Assembly (NCBI GenBank): GCA_015057665.1
Contig: SVDY01000001.1
Span: 62,001 to 126,000 of the forward strand
Length of the DNA: 64,000 nt
Direction: 5' to 3'
DNA from: Lachnospiraceae bacterium
GTDB lineage: Bacteria; Bacillota; Clostridia; Lachnospirales; Lachnospiraceae
Below are positions 53,647 through 63,039 of the stretch, one piece after another. The position numbers and the translations under genes were made by a program. The notes beneath the pieces are model-generated. The model was not told the origin of the DNA. It ran no database searches and worked only from the letters and a program-made list of their open reading frames with translations. Every line of letters begins with the position of its first letter. Within the stretch, counting starts at the first letter, position 1.

Positions 53647-54971
53647 TGGCAGCCTCCACATCCCATACCTTTGATCTGAATCAGATTTCTCACATCTTTT
53701 TCTTCCAAGTATGCTTCTTTCATATATTCGAGTGTCTGTAGAATAGCCTGATAGCCAATCATGCCGCCGCCTTCTACTACATTTACAAAATGTTTCGTGT
53801 TATTAAAATGGGCTGCTTTCTGCCCGATGGCAAGAATATCGCCCGGTTCCTTCGCTGCCATAAAACGCATCTTGGCATGAACCGTAGGATAAAGAAGAAG
53901 GTCCGGATACCGTTCTTTTAAATAAAGAAAATCTTCCTTCTCTTCCCCTATGATTGCATCCAGATATACCTTCTGCACGTTAAATCCTGCATCCAGAAGC
54001 ATCTTAGCAAGACCTAACGGCTTCGGACAGTAAGTATAATCGATAGCAATCGGCATCTCTCCAATCAACGCCTTTGCTTCTTTCTTTGCTTTCTCACACT
54101 GTTCTCTTTTCCCTGTAAAACCAGGTGCAGATACTCCGAGCAGACCGGCAAGCTCTGTCATCTTTTCTTCAATCACATCGTAATCGTAACTTAACGGAAA
54201 GTAAAAATGGATGCCTCCAAGCCGTTCGGCAAGCATGTCCCCTCCCATGACAGCAGATGGATAACTGGAGATGTAAACGGAACTCTCCGCCATTTCCTGA
54301 TATTCTTCATAAGTTTTGCAGGAAGTGATTTCATGAATTTTCATTCCGTTTTCTTTCAGGAAAACATACAGATCACTTTCCTTCATCATCGGAAGGTCAT
54401 TCCCGATAATAGCCACTGCATTTTCTTTCTTTTCCCTTTCTTTTAGCGGCATGTAAAGACGGCTTCTCATAAGCTGGTCCGGCGTCATCCCGCTTTTTCT
54501 CATAATAGGATTCATATAACAATCAATAAAGACAATATCCGGATGTCTTGCTTCCAGTTCTTTATACATCATTCCCAGATCACATCCTGCAAAATGATGC
54601 ATACAGCTTGTGTACACAAGCACTACCGGAGGACGTTTTGGAAGCTTCTCTATGATATCACTGACACCTTCAATGAGCAGTTCTTCCATATCACCGTTTA
54701 ACAGGTTCTGTTCTTTAATCTCCACAGTAGAGAACCGTTCCTGGGCTCCCATCTCTGCTGCCGTAAGCACAACGCCCCGCAGACAGCTTGCCGCACATAC
54801 AAAGATCTCATGAGCTTCCGGAATCAGCATTCCTGTATGTACGATATTCCACATTCCTCTCGCCGGGGATGCATACTCAAGACCTGAGACAAATGGTGAC
54901 GGAAATGCTGCATCTTTGATGGCAATCTCGGCACCTTCATGGCTGATTCCTGCATTTACTTTCTTTAACAT
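53643..54971 (-). CDS. Nitrogenase component 1-like protein, NifD type
   Basis: 442 residues. Likely cluster ligands: CAASCLRG (about residue 56) and [14 protein letters not shown] (about 120). The rest follows the three-domain component 1 fold. The C-terminus ends KGMGCGGCQ, an extra pair of Cys not usual for NifD. Start: the ATG at 54969-54971, inside the end of nifH-like, with GGGGTGA before it. Overlap on both sides (7 bp with the NifH-like gene, 4 bp with the NifK-like gene) implies a stoichiometric complex. Confidence 0.86.
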   Translation of the reverse strand: MLKKVNAGISHEGAEIAIKDAAFPSPFVSGLEYASPARGMWNIVHTGMLIPEAHEIFVCAASCLRGVVLTAAEMGAQERFSTVEIKEQNLLNGDMEELLIEGVSDIIEKLPKRPPVVLVYTSCMHHFAGCDLGMMYKELEARHPDIVFIDCYMNPIMRKSGMTPDQLMRSRLYMPLKEREKKENAVAIIGNDLPMMKESDLYVFLKENGMKIHEITSCKTYEEYQEMAESSVYISSYPSAVMGGDMLAERLGGIHFYFPLSYDYDVIEEKMTELAGLLGVSAPGFTGKREQCEKAKKEAKALIGEMPIAIDYTYCPKPLGLAKMLLDAGFNVQKVYLDAIIGEEKEDFLYLKERYPDLLLYPTVHAKMRFMAAKEPGDILAIGQKAAHFNNTKHFVNVVEGGGMIGYQAILQTLEYMKEAYLEEKDVRNLIQIKGMGCGGCQ

Positions 54972-55729
54972 GGCGTCACCCCGCATATCTTTAACATTTC
55001 TTTTGCCAGTTTGCGGTATTCATCGGCAATGTCACTGTCCGGAAATGCTTCAATGACTGTCTTTTTCAGTTCTTCCGCTTCCTGAACAACAGGACTTCTA
55101 TTAATGGAAGCCACCACCTTCGTATGAATATCTTCCGCAAGCTCCTCTACTTTTTCTTCTTCCCTTTTTACATTTCTTCGGTTTAAGATAAGGCCGCCAA
55201 GATCTGCATAGCCTCTTCCCTTAAATCCGTCAATTGCCATGGCAATGTTGGCAGCTGCATAGATTGCCATATTTTCTCCTGATGTAATAACAAATACTTT
55301 ATCGGCATAGCCGCCACGCATCGGCATGGAGAAACCGCCGCAAACTACGTCTCCTAATACATCGTAAAATACAACATCCGGCTCATATACCTCATAGGCA
55401 CCTTTTTCTTCCAGCTTTTCCAAGGCTGCAATAATGCCTCTTCCCGCACAGCCAAGTCCCGGTGTAGGACCTCCGGCTTCTACGCAGATGACACCGCCAA
55501 ATCCTTCCACCACCATATCCTCTAATGTAAAATCATTTTTTCTGGTGCGGACCAAATCCAGGACCGTCTCCACCTTTTCTCTTCCATGAAGATTTAATGT
55601 GGAATCCGCCTTCGGGTCACATCCGATCTGCATTACTTTATATCCCATCTCGCTGAGGGCGGCAGATACGTTGGAAACCGTAGTTGATTTACCGATTCCG
55701 CCTTTCCCATATACTGCTATTTTAATCAT
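54965..55729 (-). CDS. NifH-like iron protein (dinitrogenase reductase family)
   Basis: 254 residues. Walker [12 protein letters not shown], switch I region GCDPKADST, and both cluster Cys in GLGCAGRGI and [10 protein letters not shown] are intact, so a homodimer with one 4Fe-4S cluster that uses ATP to push electrons to component 1 is predicted. The start is the ATG at 55727-55729 with AAAGGAG; it lies one base after the ABC gene stop. Closest group by look: NflH/BchL-like group IV, since no NifB, NifE or NifN genes are present. Confidence 0.93.
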   Translation of the reverse strand: MIKIAVYGKGGIGKSTTVSNVSAALSEMGYKVMQIGCDPKADSTLNLHGREKVETVLDLVRTRKNDFTLEDMVVEGFGGVICVEAGGPTPGLGCAGRGIIAALEKLEEKGAYEVYEPDVVFYDVLGDVVCGGFSMPMRGGYADKVFVITSGENMAIYAAANIAMAIDGFKGRGYADLGGLILNRRNVKREEEKVEELAEDIHTKVVASINRSPVVQEAEELKKTVIEAFPDSDIADEYRKLAKEMLKICGVTPC

Positions 55730-55730
55730 G

Positions 55731-56822
55731 TTAGAATTCTCCTTTCGCAAAAGTCGTCTTTATACTGACTCCCGGCAGCAGACTTAAGTCATGAGAAAGT
55801 TTTGCAATCCTTTCTTCCTGACCGTCCAATGTAATGTTTATAATGTATAATCCACATTCCTTATAAGGCATGCCCATACGCCCAATCATCATTTCACTGT
55901 ATGCGTGAAGCAGGGAATTAATTCTGTCTGCCATGTCATTGTTTTGTGCAATGATGGTAATTGCAGCGATGGCACGCTCATTTTCTGAATTCTTTTGTAT
56001 CTTATGGTCATTCCCATCGGCTATTATTCGTTCTGCCGGGGTAATGCTAAGAGGAATGACATCTTTTACAATATTCTCTTTTGTTTCAATCTCGCCAATG
56101 ACTGCCTGCACCCCAAATGCTTTTTGAATATTTTCTTCATTTACCACACTGGCAGTATCACCGAAGACATAGTCACCGCCCTTGGAAAGAATGAGAGCCT
56201 TGTGTGCTCTCTGAAGGGCATGGGCCGGGTAATGGGTATTGAAAATACAGGTCATCCCCTTCTGTGCAAGACCGGACATGGCATCCAGTACCACAAGCTG
56301 GTTCTTAAAGTCCAGATTGGATTCCGGCTCATCTAAGATGAGCACCTTTGGTTCTGCCGCCAAAGCTTTGGCAATCAGCACCATCTGAAGCTCCCCACCG
56401 CTCATCTTGGAACATTTCTTTTCTGCCAGATAAGTAATCCCAAGAAGCTCCATCACTTCTTCCGCCTTCCTGATATCTTTTCTGCCAGGAGCGGAAAAAG
56501 GATTTAAATGGCTGCTTCGTCCAAGAAGCACCATCTCAAAAGCCGTGTAAGCAGAAGTAACACCTTTAGCCTGAGGTACATATGCCATCCTGCTCCACTG
56601 CTTTTTGGAAGGCATATCCGCAATATTCTCTCCATCCAGCATGCTTTTCCCTTTTTTCCATTTAAGCATCCCAGTAATACAGCGGAGCATGGTTGTTTTC
56701 CCGGCTCCGTTGGGACCTAAAATGGCAAGGATTTCTCCTGAATCCACAGAGAAATTAATGTCTTCAAAAATCATACGGTCCTTTTCATAGAAGAATGAAC
56801 CATGTTCCACACTTAATCTCAT
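55731..56822 (-). CDS. FecE-type ABC ATPase with fused C-terminal TM1266-like domain
   Basis: 363 residues. ABC ATPase domain (about 1-255): [12 protein letters not shown] (Walker A), YVPQAKG (Q loop), [15 protein letters not shown] (signature), [11 protein letters not shown] (Walker B). Then about residues 280-363 form a second domain ([35 protein letters not shown]) that matches the small TM1266 regulator encoded at 57841. FecE/BtuD proteins normally end near 260 residues, so this is a true extension. Start at the ATG at 56820-56822 (ATGA overlap with the permease stop, GGAGG upstream). Confidence 0.9.
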   Translation of the reverse strand: MRLSVEHGSFFYEKDRMIFEDINFSVDSGEILAILGPNGAGKTTMLRCITGMLKWKKGKSMLDGENIADMPSKKQWSRMAYVPQAKGVTSAYTAFEMVLLGRSSHLNPFSAPGRKDIRKAEEVMELLGITYLAEKKCSKMSGGELQMVLIAKALAAEPKVLILDEPESNLDFKNQLVVLDAMSGLAQKGMTCIFNTHYPAHALQRAHKALILSKGGDYVFGDTASVVNEENIQKAFGVQAVIGEIETKENIVKDVIPLSITPAERIIADGNDHKIQKNSENERAIAAITIIAQNNDMADRINSLLHAYSEMMIGRMGMPYKECGLYIINITLDGQEERIAKLSHDLSLLPGVSIKTTFAKGEF

Positions 56823-57841
56823 AACTGCCACCCTCCGCTTCTTCGCATAAGAATAATGAAAAACGGAGCGCCAATGATTGCCGTAAGAATGGATACGGGT
56901 ATCTCCTCCGCTGTGGCACTTCTGGCCACAGTATCTACAACAACCATAAAAACAGCTCCAAAACTAATGGACGATGGAACAAGGGCCATATGATTGCTTC
57001 CAAATAACATACGGCACATGTGAGGAATCAAAAGGCCCACCCAGCCCACCTGACCGCACATGGAGACACAGGATGCTGTAATGGCTGTGGCGCATAAAAT
57101 TGTGATTCCCCGAAGCACTCCCATGTTTACCCCGGAGGATTTCGCCTCATCTTCAGACAAGGGAAGAAGATTCATTCTCCAGCGGAGCAGGAATAAGATG
57201 ATAATACCGATCAGAATAATCGGTGCACCAAGCATCAATGTCTTATATCCCGCACTGTTCAGTCCGCCCATGAGCCAGTAAGTAATAGCCGGAAGCTGGG
57301 ATTCTTCATCTGCTATATATTTAATCAGGGAAACAAGGGCATTAAAGAGCGAGCCTATCATAATACCGGATAAAACGATGGAGCTTAATCCCTTATTTTT
57401 TCCCGCACCCGCAAGCCAGGTCAGTGTTACCGCAAGGCCTCCCATAAACAGAGATACTGCCTGCACGCCAATCATGTCTAACCCAAGTAAAAGTCCAAGA
57501 GCCGCTCCAAAACTGGCACCGCTTGCCACTCCAAGAGTGTCCGGTGTAGCCAGTGGATTGGCAAATAAACTTTGAAATGCACATCCGGCAGCAGAAAGTC
57601 CCGCTCCCGCAAGCAATGCGAGAAGAATTCGCGGCATACGCACATTCCAGATCGTCATCTCTGCCATATCAGAAAGACCGGACACACTGCCGCTTACTTT
57701 CGCCGTAATCGACTGAAAAACTTCCATGGGACTTACATAATATCTTCCGATTCCAAGGGCGATAAATGCAGTCAGAACAGGAAGTACAATCAAGATAATC
57801 TTCCACCCTATATGTAATGTTCTTATTCTTTTCTCTTTCAT
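56819..57841 (-). CDS. FecCD/BtuC-type ABC transporter permease
   Basis: 340 residues with about ten transmembrane helices. VRMPRILLALLAGAGLSAAG, PLATPDTLGVASGASFGA and GLLIPHMCRMLFG are characteristic of the FecCD permease family for iron-siderophore, haem or cobalamin import. It overlaps the TM1266 gene stop by one base (TAATG) and the ABC gene by 4 bp. With the ATPase and the lipoprotein it completes an importer devoted to the nitrogenase-like enzyme. Confidence 0.93.
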   Translation of the reverse strand: MKEKRIRTLHIGWKIILIVLPVLTAFIALGIGRYYVSPMEVFQSITAKVSGSVSGLSDMAEMTIWNVRMPRILLALLAGAGLSAAGCAFQSLFANPLATPDTLGVASGASFGAALGLLLGLDMIGVQAVSLFMGGLAVTLTWLAGAGKNKGLSSIVLSGIMIGSLFNALVSLIKYIADEESQLPAITYWLMGGLNSAGYKTLMLGAPIILIGIIILFLLRWRMNLLPLSEDEAKSSGVNMGVLRGITILCATAITASCVSMCGQVGWVGLLIPHMCRMLFGSNHMALVPSSISFGAVFMVVVDTVARSATAEEIPVSILTAIIGAPFFIILMRRSGGWQL

Positions 57842-58095
57842 TATTTTTTCCCCACGCCGGAATAAGCCACTTTAGAGCTTACTCCTTTTAACTTGCCGAT
57901 CTTTCCTGACAAGGTGCTGATGGCATCCTGAGGAGCATCGATGGCAATGCTGATAATGTTAATTCCTTTTGCTCTATATGGGATTCCCATACGGCCGATC
58001 ACATACTCACTGTACTGATGGAGCAGTTCATTCATAGCCTGTACAGAATCCGGTTCTTCGATAATAATACTGATAACTGCAACTCTTGTTTCCAT
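57841..58095 (-). CDS. TM1266-family putative regulator
   Basis: 84 residues when started at the ATG at 58093-58095 (AAAGGATG upstream); a longer frame reads through the leader hairpin and is unlikely. TRVAVISIIIEE, MNELLHQYSEYVIGRMGIPY and GVSSKVAYSG define the family, a small ferredoxin-like/ACT-like fold first noted beside [FeFe]-hydrogenase maturation genes. It is the first gene of the operon. It probably senses a ligand and may interact with its fused copy in the ABC ATPase. Confidence 0.85.
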   Translation of the reverse strand: METRVAVISIIIEEPDSVQAMNELLHQYSEYVIGRMGIPYRAKGINIISIAIDAPQDAISTLSGKIGKLKGVSSKVAYSGVGKK

Positions 58096-58121
58096 GTTTT
58101 CATCCTTTCGCTTGTATAAAT

Positions 58122-58215
58122 AAAAAAGCCATGTCGAAAGACACAGCTTCACTCATGAATCTACATAAACAGTCCTGTAATCACAGGCCAAAAAGAGACC
58201 TTCCCCTTCTCCTGT
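58122..58215 (-). promoter_or_regulatory. Attenuator-like 5' leader of the nitrogenase-like operon
   Basis: Minus-strand leader. A hairpin GCTGTGTC-TTTC-GACATGGC (58128-58147) followed by TTTTTT (58122-58127) forms an intrinsic terminator 27 bp before the first ATG. Upstream, three short segments (58211-58215 ACAGG, 58183-58187 CCTGT, 58174-58178 ACAGG) can pair in two exclusive ways. No known riboswitch consensus was recognised. Confidence 0.6.
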
Positions 58216-58349
58216 CAAATATAGATTTATCTCATTTCATGTCACTTTGTCTTTCACCGCAATGCACTATTTTAGTGTCAGATTAAGTTAGTTCCATGAT
58301 ACCATTTTCAATTTCTAACGTCAAATATTTGTTGAATGGGAATTGTTTC

Positions 58350-59066
58350 CTACCCTGCATAACTCCACAGCACTGCAATGACCAGGGCTGGGAGGAGATT
58401 GGTTACTTTTATGGTCTTCTCCCAAAGAAGGTTAATGCCCACACAGAAAATCAGAATAGAACCTACAAAGGAAAGATACGCCATGGATGCATCTGTAATG
58501 ACAGGTGCAAGAAATCCTGCAAACAGGGTAATACACCCCTGAAACAGGCCCACCGGAACCGCTGAGAAGATACATCCTTTCCCTAAAGATGCACTCATAA
58601 TCATGATGATTACAAGGTCTAAGATTGCCTTTGCCAGCAAGATGGAATAATCCCCATAAATGCCATCCTCGATGGAACCGATGACAGCCATAGCTCCAAT
58701 GCACACGGTCATGGTCGCTGTCACAAATCCATCCACAAATCCCGCTTCTTTTGCATTTCCTGTCTTAAGCTTCAGCCACTCTCCAAATTGCTCCAGACGA
58801 TAATCGATTCGGAGCAATTCACCGATAATAGCACCAAGAGATAAGGAAACTGTCATCATCATGGTTCCCTGAGTCTCTAAGGACATATCGTGAATCACAA
58901 GCATCTGTGACATAGCCCCTCCAATACCGATAAACATAACTGCCACCCCGTTGGCTTTCATAATCGTGTCCTGATAACGTTCCGGAAGGCGGTTGCCAAA
59001 AATGTTGCCAAGCAGGCCTCCTATTATAATAAATGCTACGTTGATTATTGTTCCTAAACCTTTCAT
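58350..59066 (-). CDS. DUF554 membrane protein
   Basis: 238 residues with six to seven hydrophobic helices. GTIINVAFIIIGGLLGNIFG at the start and GAIIGELLRIDYRLEQFG are the DUF554 (YdfK-like) hallmarks. Length is normal for the family. Thought to be a transporter-like integral membrane protein; function unknown. Likely monocistronic. Confidence 0.92.
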   Translation of the reverse strand: MKGLGTIINVAFIIIGGLLGNIFGNRLPERYQDTIMKANGVAVMFIGIGGAMSQMLVIHDMSLETQGTMMMTVSLSLGAIIGELLRIDYRLEQFGEWLKLKTGNAKEAGFVDGFVTATMTVCIGAMAVIGSIEDGIYGDYSILLAKAILDLVIIMIMSASLGKGCIFSAVPVGLFQGCITLFAGFLAPVITDASMAYLSFVGSILIFCVGINLLWEKTIKVTNLLPALVIAVLWSYAG

Positions 59067-59304
59067 CTTATATATTATCCTTTTCTTATGTTCTTTTTTA
59101 TATTCTTTATCTTAGGATTTTTCTTATATTCTTTCCTTCTGTTTATCCTGTCATTTTCATCATCATATTTGTCACTCTGACAAATCTTATGAAATATTTT
59201 ACCACAGACCGGTATTTTGTGATACCATAGTTTCTGGAATATTATTCTTCCGGCGAATCTCCGGGAGATGTTTCATTATTATAATCCTATCCGAGGTATT
59301 CACT

Positions 59305-60210
59305 ATGGAAAAACTCATTACGCTTCAGCTCACTATGTTCATTCTGATGCTGACCGGCCTTTTTTTACGAAAAAAAGAACTCATTACCGCCGAGGGCAAA
59401 CGTGTCTTGACAGACCTTGTAATCAATGTGATCCTTCCGGCAAATATTATCAAATCTTTCCTGATTGAGTTTAACAAGACAATCTTTCTGAACTTTTTAT
59501 CCATTCTGCTGATTTCCATCGGATTGCAGATTCTATGTATTTTTTTGAGTCATGTGTTATATAAAAAAGAAACCGCACCAAGACGCAAAGTTCTTCAGTA
59601 CGGTATTGTCTGCTCCAATGCAGGATTTCTTGGCAATCCTCTGGCAGAAGGCGTCTTTGGTTCCATGGGTTTATCCCTTGCTTCCATTTATCTGATTCCC
59701 ATGAGGGTTGTCATGTGGTCAGTAGGAGTGTCCTTCTTTACAGAATCACCGGACAAAAAAACACTAATCAAAAAAGTTCTGACGCATCCCTGTATTATTG
59801 CTGTCCTGCTCGGAATTTCCCTGATGCTCAGCCAATTTAAACTTCCGGGATTTCTCCTTACTCCCCTTACGTCTCTTAGCAGCTGTAACACAGCCATGTC
59901 CATGCTGGTAGTCGGAACGATACTGGCTGAGATAGATTTCCATAATCTGATCGACAAAACCTTACTTTCTTATACCGTGCTAAGACTGCTTCTCCTGCCA
60001 CTGATTATATTTACTGTATGTTCTCTGCTTCCAATTGATTCTATGGTAAAAGGTGTCTCTACCCTCCTCACTGCCATGCCAACCGGAGCAACAACAGCGA
60101 TTCTTGCATCAAAATACGAAGGGGATGCACCATTTGCGACAAAATGCGTAGTCTTCACAACGGCTCTGTCCCTGGTGACAACATTTATATGGAGCATGAT
60201 ATTGCTTTAA
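59305..60210 (+). CDS. AEC-family transporter
   Basis: 301 residues with about ten transmembrane helices; GKRVLTDLVINVILPANI, SNAGFLGNPLAEGVFG and ALPTGATTAI-like MPTGATTAILASKY match the auxin efflux carrier/malate permease family. Substrate is probably an organic acid or amino acid. Divergent from DUF554 across 238 bp in which I see no gene or strong promoter. Followed by a terminator. Confidence 0.92.
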   Translation: MEKLITLQLTMFILMLTGLFLRKKELITAEGKRVLTDLVINVILPANIIKSFLIEFNKTIFLNFLSILLISIGLQILCIFLSHVLYKKETAPRRKVLQYGIVCSNAGFLGNPLAEGVFGSMGLSLASIYLIPMRVVMWSVGVSFFTESPDKKTLIKKVLTHPCIIAVLLGISLMLSQFKLPGFLLTPLTSLSSCNTAMSMLVVGTILAEIDFHNLIDKTLLSYTVLRLLLLPLIIFTVCSLLPIDSMVKGVSTLLTAMPTGATTAILASKYEGDAPFATKCVVFTTALSLVTTFIWSMILL

Positions 60211-60216
60211 ATCCAG

Positions 60217-60258
60217 AAAAAGGAGACAACTTGGCACCATGCCAGCTGTCTCCTTTTT
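60217..60258. terminator. Bidirectional terminator between AEC gene and hicB
   Basis: Stem AAAAAGGAGACA / TGTCTCCTTTTT with an inner TGGCA/TGCCA stem. T-runs are present on both strands, fitting two convergent genes. Confidence 0.9.
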
Positions 60259-60268
60259 CTTTCTTTTA

Positions 60269-60682
60269 TTATCTTCCAATTTCCAGTACGCTTATTAAAG
60301 CTTCACGTAAAACTTTAGAAACATTAATATGAGCCTTCTCAGCTTCTCTATTCAGCCAATTCGGCAAAGTCACATTTCTTCTTACCATTTTGTTATCCAT
60401 TTGCTTCCGATAAACCAAAAAATCGATATCTACTAATGATAAAAAAGATTCTCCTTCTTTTGCAAACGTTCCATTTGATATTTTAATCTGACTCATCTGA
60501 GATGGAACAGGAATTGCTTCACCGTGATCTTCTCTGGAAATTCCCACTATTCCTATCGCATCTCTTGCCATAGCGATTGCATCAGCCATATCCTTGCCTT
60601 CTGTTAAAATTTGAAAATCCGGAACTTCTACAAGGATAACATTCTCTGTTTCTGTAAATATAACTGGATAAACTGACTTCAT
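60269..60682 (-). CDS. hicB: HicB-family antitoxin
   Basis: 137 residues. The N-terminal partial RNase H-like HicB domain (YPVIFTETENVILVEVPDF, DAIAMARDAIGIVG) is followed by a C-terminal ribbon-helix-helix (VRRNVTLPNWLNREAEKAHI) that should bind the operator. It is 27 bp downstream of the HicA toxin gene, the usual hicAB order. Confidence 0.9.
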   Translation of the reverse strand: MKSVYPVIFTETENVILVEVPDFQILTEGKDMADAIAMARDAIGIVGISREDHGEAIPVPSQMSQIKISNGTFAKEGESFLSLVDIDFLVYRKQMDNKMVRRNVTLPNWLNREAEKAHINVSKVLREALISVLEIGR

Positions 60683-60709
60683 CTATCATCATCCTTTCTT
60701 TAACAACAA

Positions 60710-60880
60710 TTATAATCCCCATTTTTTAAGAATTGCCTTGGCTAATCGTTCATTAATTTCATTATGCCTCGGTATTTGCTCAATTTCGTTTCCTCTTCTG
60801 TAAACATCATGATTGGCACCATGCCATTCAAAAGAAAAACCCAGTTGCTGTAACTGCTTTATCAAGTCGCGTCTTTTCAC
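60710..60880 (-). CDS. hicA: HicA-family mRNA interferase toxin
   Basis: 56 residues from a GTG start (60878-60880) with AAGGAGG 6 bp before it; no ATG fits. KRRDLIKQLQQLGFSFEWHGANHDVYRRG and IPRHNEINERLAKAILKKWGL give the HicA dsRBD-like fold with the catalytic His (about residue 24). Toxin cleaves mRNA; neutralised by HicB. The weak GTG start may keep toxin level low. Confidence 0.9.
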   Translation of the reverse strand: MKRRDLIKQLQQLGFSFEWHGANHDVYRRGNEIEQIPRHNEINERLAKAILKKWGL

Positions 60881-60898
60881 TTATATCCTCCTTATTAT

Positions 60899-60927
60899 AG
60901 TATACACACTTTATACACATTATTCAA
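60899..60927 (-). promoter_or_regulatory. hicAB promoter with direct repeats
   Basis: Minus strand TTGAAT (60922-60927), 17 bp, TATACT (60899-60904). Two direct TATACACA copies (plus-strand reading, 60901-60908 and 60912-60919) cover the -10 and spacer and could be the HicB operator. Confidence 0.65.
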
Positions 60928-61045
60928 TATGTTTTTCCAGTATTTCCTAGTTATTATAAGTGAAATTGACCTGTTTTTCAATTTCTATTTACAAGATTTT
61001 ACATTTCAGTCATTTTTATAAAAATATAGTTTTCTAATAGAAACA

Positions 61046-61098
61046 GGGGCAGTTGCAAAACATTTCTTTTGGGAATTATTTTGCAACTGCCCCTTTTA
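61046..61098 (-). terminator. pepT terminator, 15-bp stem
   Basis: Perfect arms GGGGCAGTTGCAAAA (61046-61060) and TTTTGCAACTGCCCC (61079-61093) close an 18-base loop. It lies just beyond the pepT stop; the clearest T-run follows on the plus strand. Loop and right arm recur in degenerate form at 63040-63070. Confidence 0.75.
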
Positions 61099-61112
61099 TC
61101 ATTCATTTTATC

Positions 61113-62327
61113 TTACTGCACGTAAGCTTTTACAATCTCAATCACCAGATCAGAGCATTTCTCCATCTGCTGAATATTGGCAAATTCCGTCACACCATGA
61201 TGATTGAAACTTCCGTTTCCAAGATTTGGACAAGGAACACCCATATAGGTCAGGCTTGCACCGTCTGTACCTCCGCGGATAAGGGAACTCTTAGGTGTTC
61301 CGCCAAGATTGATGATTCCCTTCTTTGCATTCTCCACAATGTGTTTGTGTGGTTCTACAAGCTGAGCCATGTTGTAATACTGGGCTTTGATTGTAATTGT
61401 CACAGTGCCTTCTCCGTACTGTTCATTTAACTGATCGGCTACTGTGTTCATGTATTCTTTCATGGCCTCGAATTTACTTCTGTTTGCTTCACGGACAATG
61501 TAGTTCATCTCGCAGTGTTCACAGTTTCCTTTCACATCGAGAAGATGATAGAATCCGTCATAGCCGTCTGTATGTTCCGGTCTTCTCCATGCAGGAAGCA
61601 TATTGTCAAATTCCATGGCAACTAAAGATGCATTAATCATCTTGTCTTTGGCTTCTCCAGGATGTGTTGTCACGCCTTTTACTTCAATCTTAGCCGCTGC
61701 TGCATTAAAGTTCTCGTATTCGATTTCTCCAAATCCTGCACCGTCTAATGTATAAGCATATTTTGCGCCAAATGCATTAATATCAAAGTCTTCCATACCG
61801 GATCCGATTTCTTCATCCGGAGTAAAAGCAAATGCAACTTTACCATGTGGAATATCTTCTGTTAAAAGCTTTTCCAAGGCTGTCATGATTTCTGCAATTC
61901 CGGCTTTGTCATCGCCGCCAAGAAGAGTGTATCCGTTTGTTACGATGAGATCACATCCTTTGGAACGTCTTAAGTTCTCGTCTTTATTCGGATTCATGAT
62001 CACACCGGATTCCAGTTTGAAGCTTTCCCCATCGTAATTTTTAATAATTCTAGGAGTTTCAGAAGGCCCTTTAAATGTATCGGCAGTATCCATATGTGCA
62101 ATGAACCCAATGGTAGGAACAGAAGTTTTCTTCACATTGGAAGGAATAGAGCCATATACATAGCCGTGATCAGATAAATGTACATCTTCGATGCCCAGAT
62201 CTTTTACTTCCTGAAGAAGAACCTTGGCAAAATCCATCTGTGTGGATGTGGATGGAACTGTACCGCTGTACTGATCGGACTGGGTATCAAAAGTTACGTA
62301 CTTTAAAAATCTTTCTACAAGTGTCAT
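61113..62327 (-). CDS. pepT: Peptidase T (tripeptide aminopeptidase)
   Basis: 404 residues, full length. M20-family zinc ligands and catalytic residues are visible: FIAHMDTADT, LLGGDDKAGIAEIM, FTPDEEIGSGMEDFD and a C-terminal His in GSFNHHGVTEFA. The insert between them (GVTTHPGEAKDKMINA) is the dimerisation domain. Removes N-terminal residues from tripeptides in the cytoplasm. Confidence 0.96.
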   Translation of the reverse strand: MTLVERFLKYVTFDTQSDQYSGTVPSTSTQMDFAKVLLQEVKDLGIEDVHLSDHGYVYGSIPSNVKKTSVPTIGFIAHMDTADTFKGPSETPRIIKNYDGESFKLESGVIMNPNKDENLRRSKGCDLIVTNGYTLLGGDDKAGIAEIMTALEKLLTEDIPHGKVAFAFTPDEEIGSGMEDFDINAFGAKYAYTLDGAGFGEIEYENFNAAAAKIEVKGVTTHPGEAKDKMINASLVAMEFDNMLPAWRRPEHTDGYDGFYHLLDVKGNCEHCEMNYIVREANRSKFEAMKEYMNTVADQLNEQYGEGTVTITIKAQYYNMAQLVEPHKHIVENAKKGIINLGGTPKSSLIRGGTDGASLTYMGVPCPNLGNGSFNHHGVTEFANIQQMEKCSDLVIEIVKAYVQ

Positions 62328-62398
62328 TTTCTAAAAGCCTCCTGGATTATGTTATTTATGGTAAAAAGCTGTCTTTTATATTACTGCTTCTTTTCATT

Positions 62399-62905
62399 TC
62401 ATTGTTTTATGCTGCTCCATGCCTCCACGAGCCGCTCCACCTTCCATGCCGCATTGGCCGGACTGGTAGATGGAAGTTTGATGGCGGGGATTCCTGTTTT
62501 TTGTTTTGCATATTTTTCATAAAGTTCATATGCTTTGCCGCCATTTACATATATTTTTTCTACCTTTGAGTTTTCCAAAATCTCAGAGAAATCATTCACG
62601 ATTACATCTTTGATTGAGCTGTCACTGGAGCCGTGAATAGTACAGCTTTCTATCACATCCCAAATTGCAATTCCATGGTCAAGAAGCATTGTCTTCTTCT
62701 CCTCTATGGTCTCCGGCACCTTTACATTAAATACTCCTGCTATTACTTTCCAGAACCGGTTCTGGGGATGTCCATAATAGAAATTATTTTCTCTGGATTT
62801 GACGGAAGGGAAGCTGCCAAGAATCAAAATGGTTGACTCTTCATTGTACACAGGACGAAAGGTGTGAAAGATTCTTTCCCCCTGTTTTTCTGCGTTTTTC
62901 TCCAT
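62399..62905 (-). CDS. DNA-deoxyinosine glycosylase (UDG superfamily)
   Basis: 168 residues. ILILGSFPSVKSRE, FYYGHPQNRFWKVI and LPSTSPANAAW place it in the UDG family 6/hypoxanthine-DNA glycosylase group, which removes deaminated adenine from DNA. Length is normal. It lies about 70 bp upstream of pepT on the same strand. Confidence 0.88.
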   Translation of the reverse strand: MEKNAEKQGERIFHTFRPVYNEESTILILGSFPSVKSRENNFYYGHPQNRFWKVIAGVFNVKVPETIEEKKTMLLDHGIAIWDVIESCTIHGSSDSSIKDVIVNDFSEILENSKVEKIYVNGGKAYELYEKYAKQKTGIPAIKLPSTSPANAAWKVERLVEAWSSIKQ

Positions 62906-63039
62906 CTTCCTTACTCCTTCTCGTTTTCACTCAACTTCCATGTTATAACATCTTCCGGCAAATTGCAATACACTTTTGAAGTTTAAATTACGAATAATTT
63001 CATTTTTATTGTGACCTTAGGTTTTGAGCAAACTTGCTG

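Noticed and set aside
51262-58095. True nitrogen-fixing nif operon
   Set aside because: NifB, NifE, NifN and molybdate genes are absent and component 1 proteins are short (about 400-440 residues).
58122-58300. Cobalamin, SAM or molybdenum-cofactor riboswitch upstream of the nitrogenase-like operon
   Set aside because: None of their conserved cores could be recognised; the leader is too short for a cobalamin riboswitch. Only an unnamed attenuator is supported.
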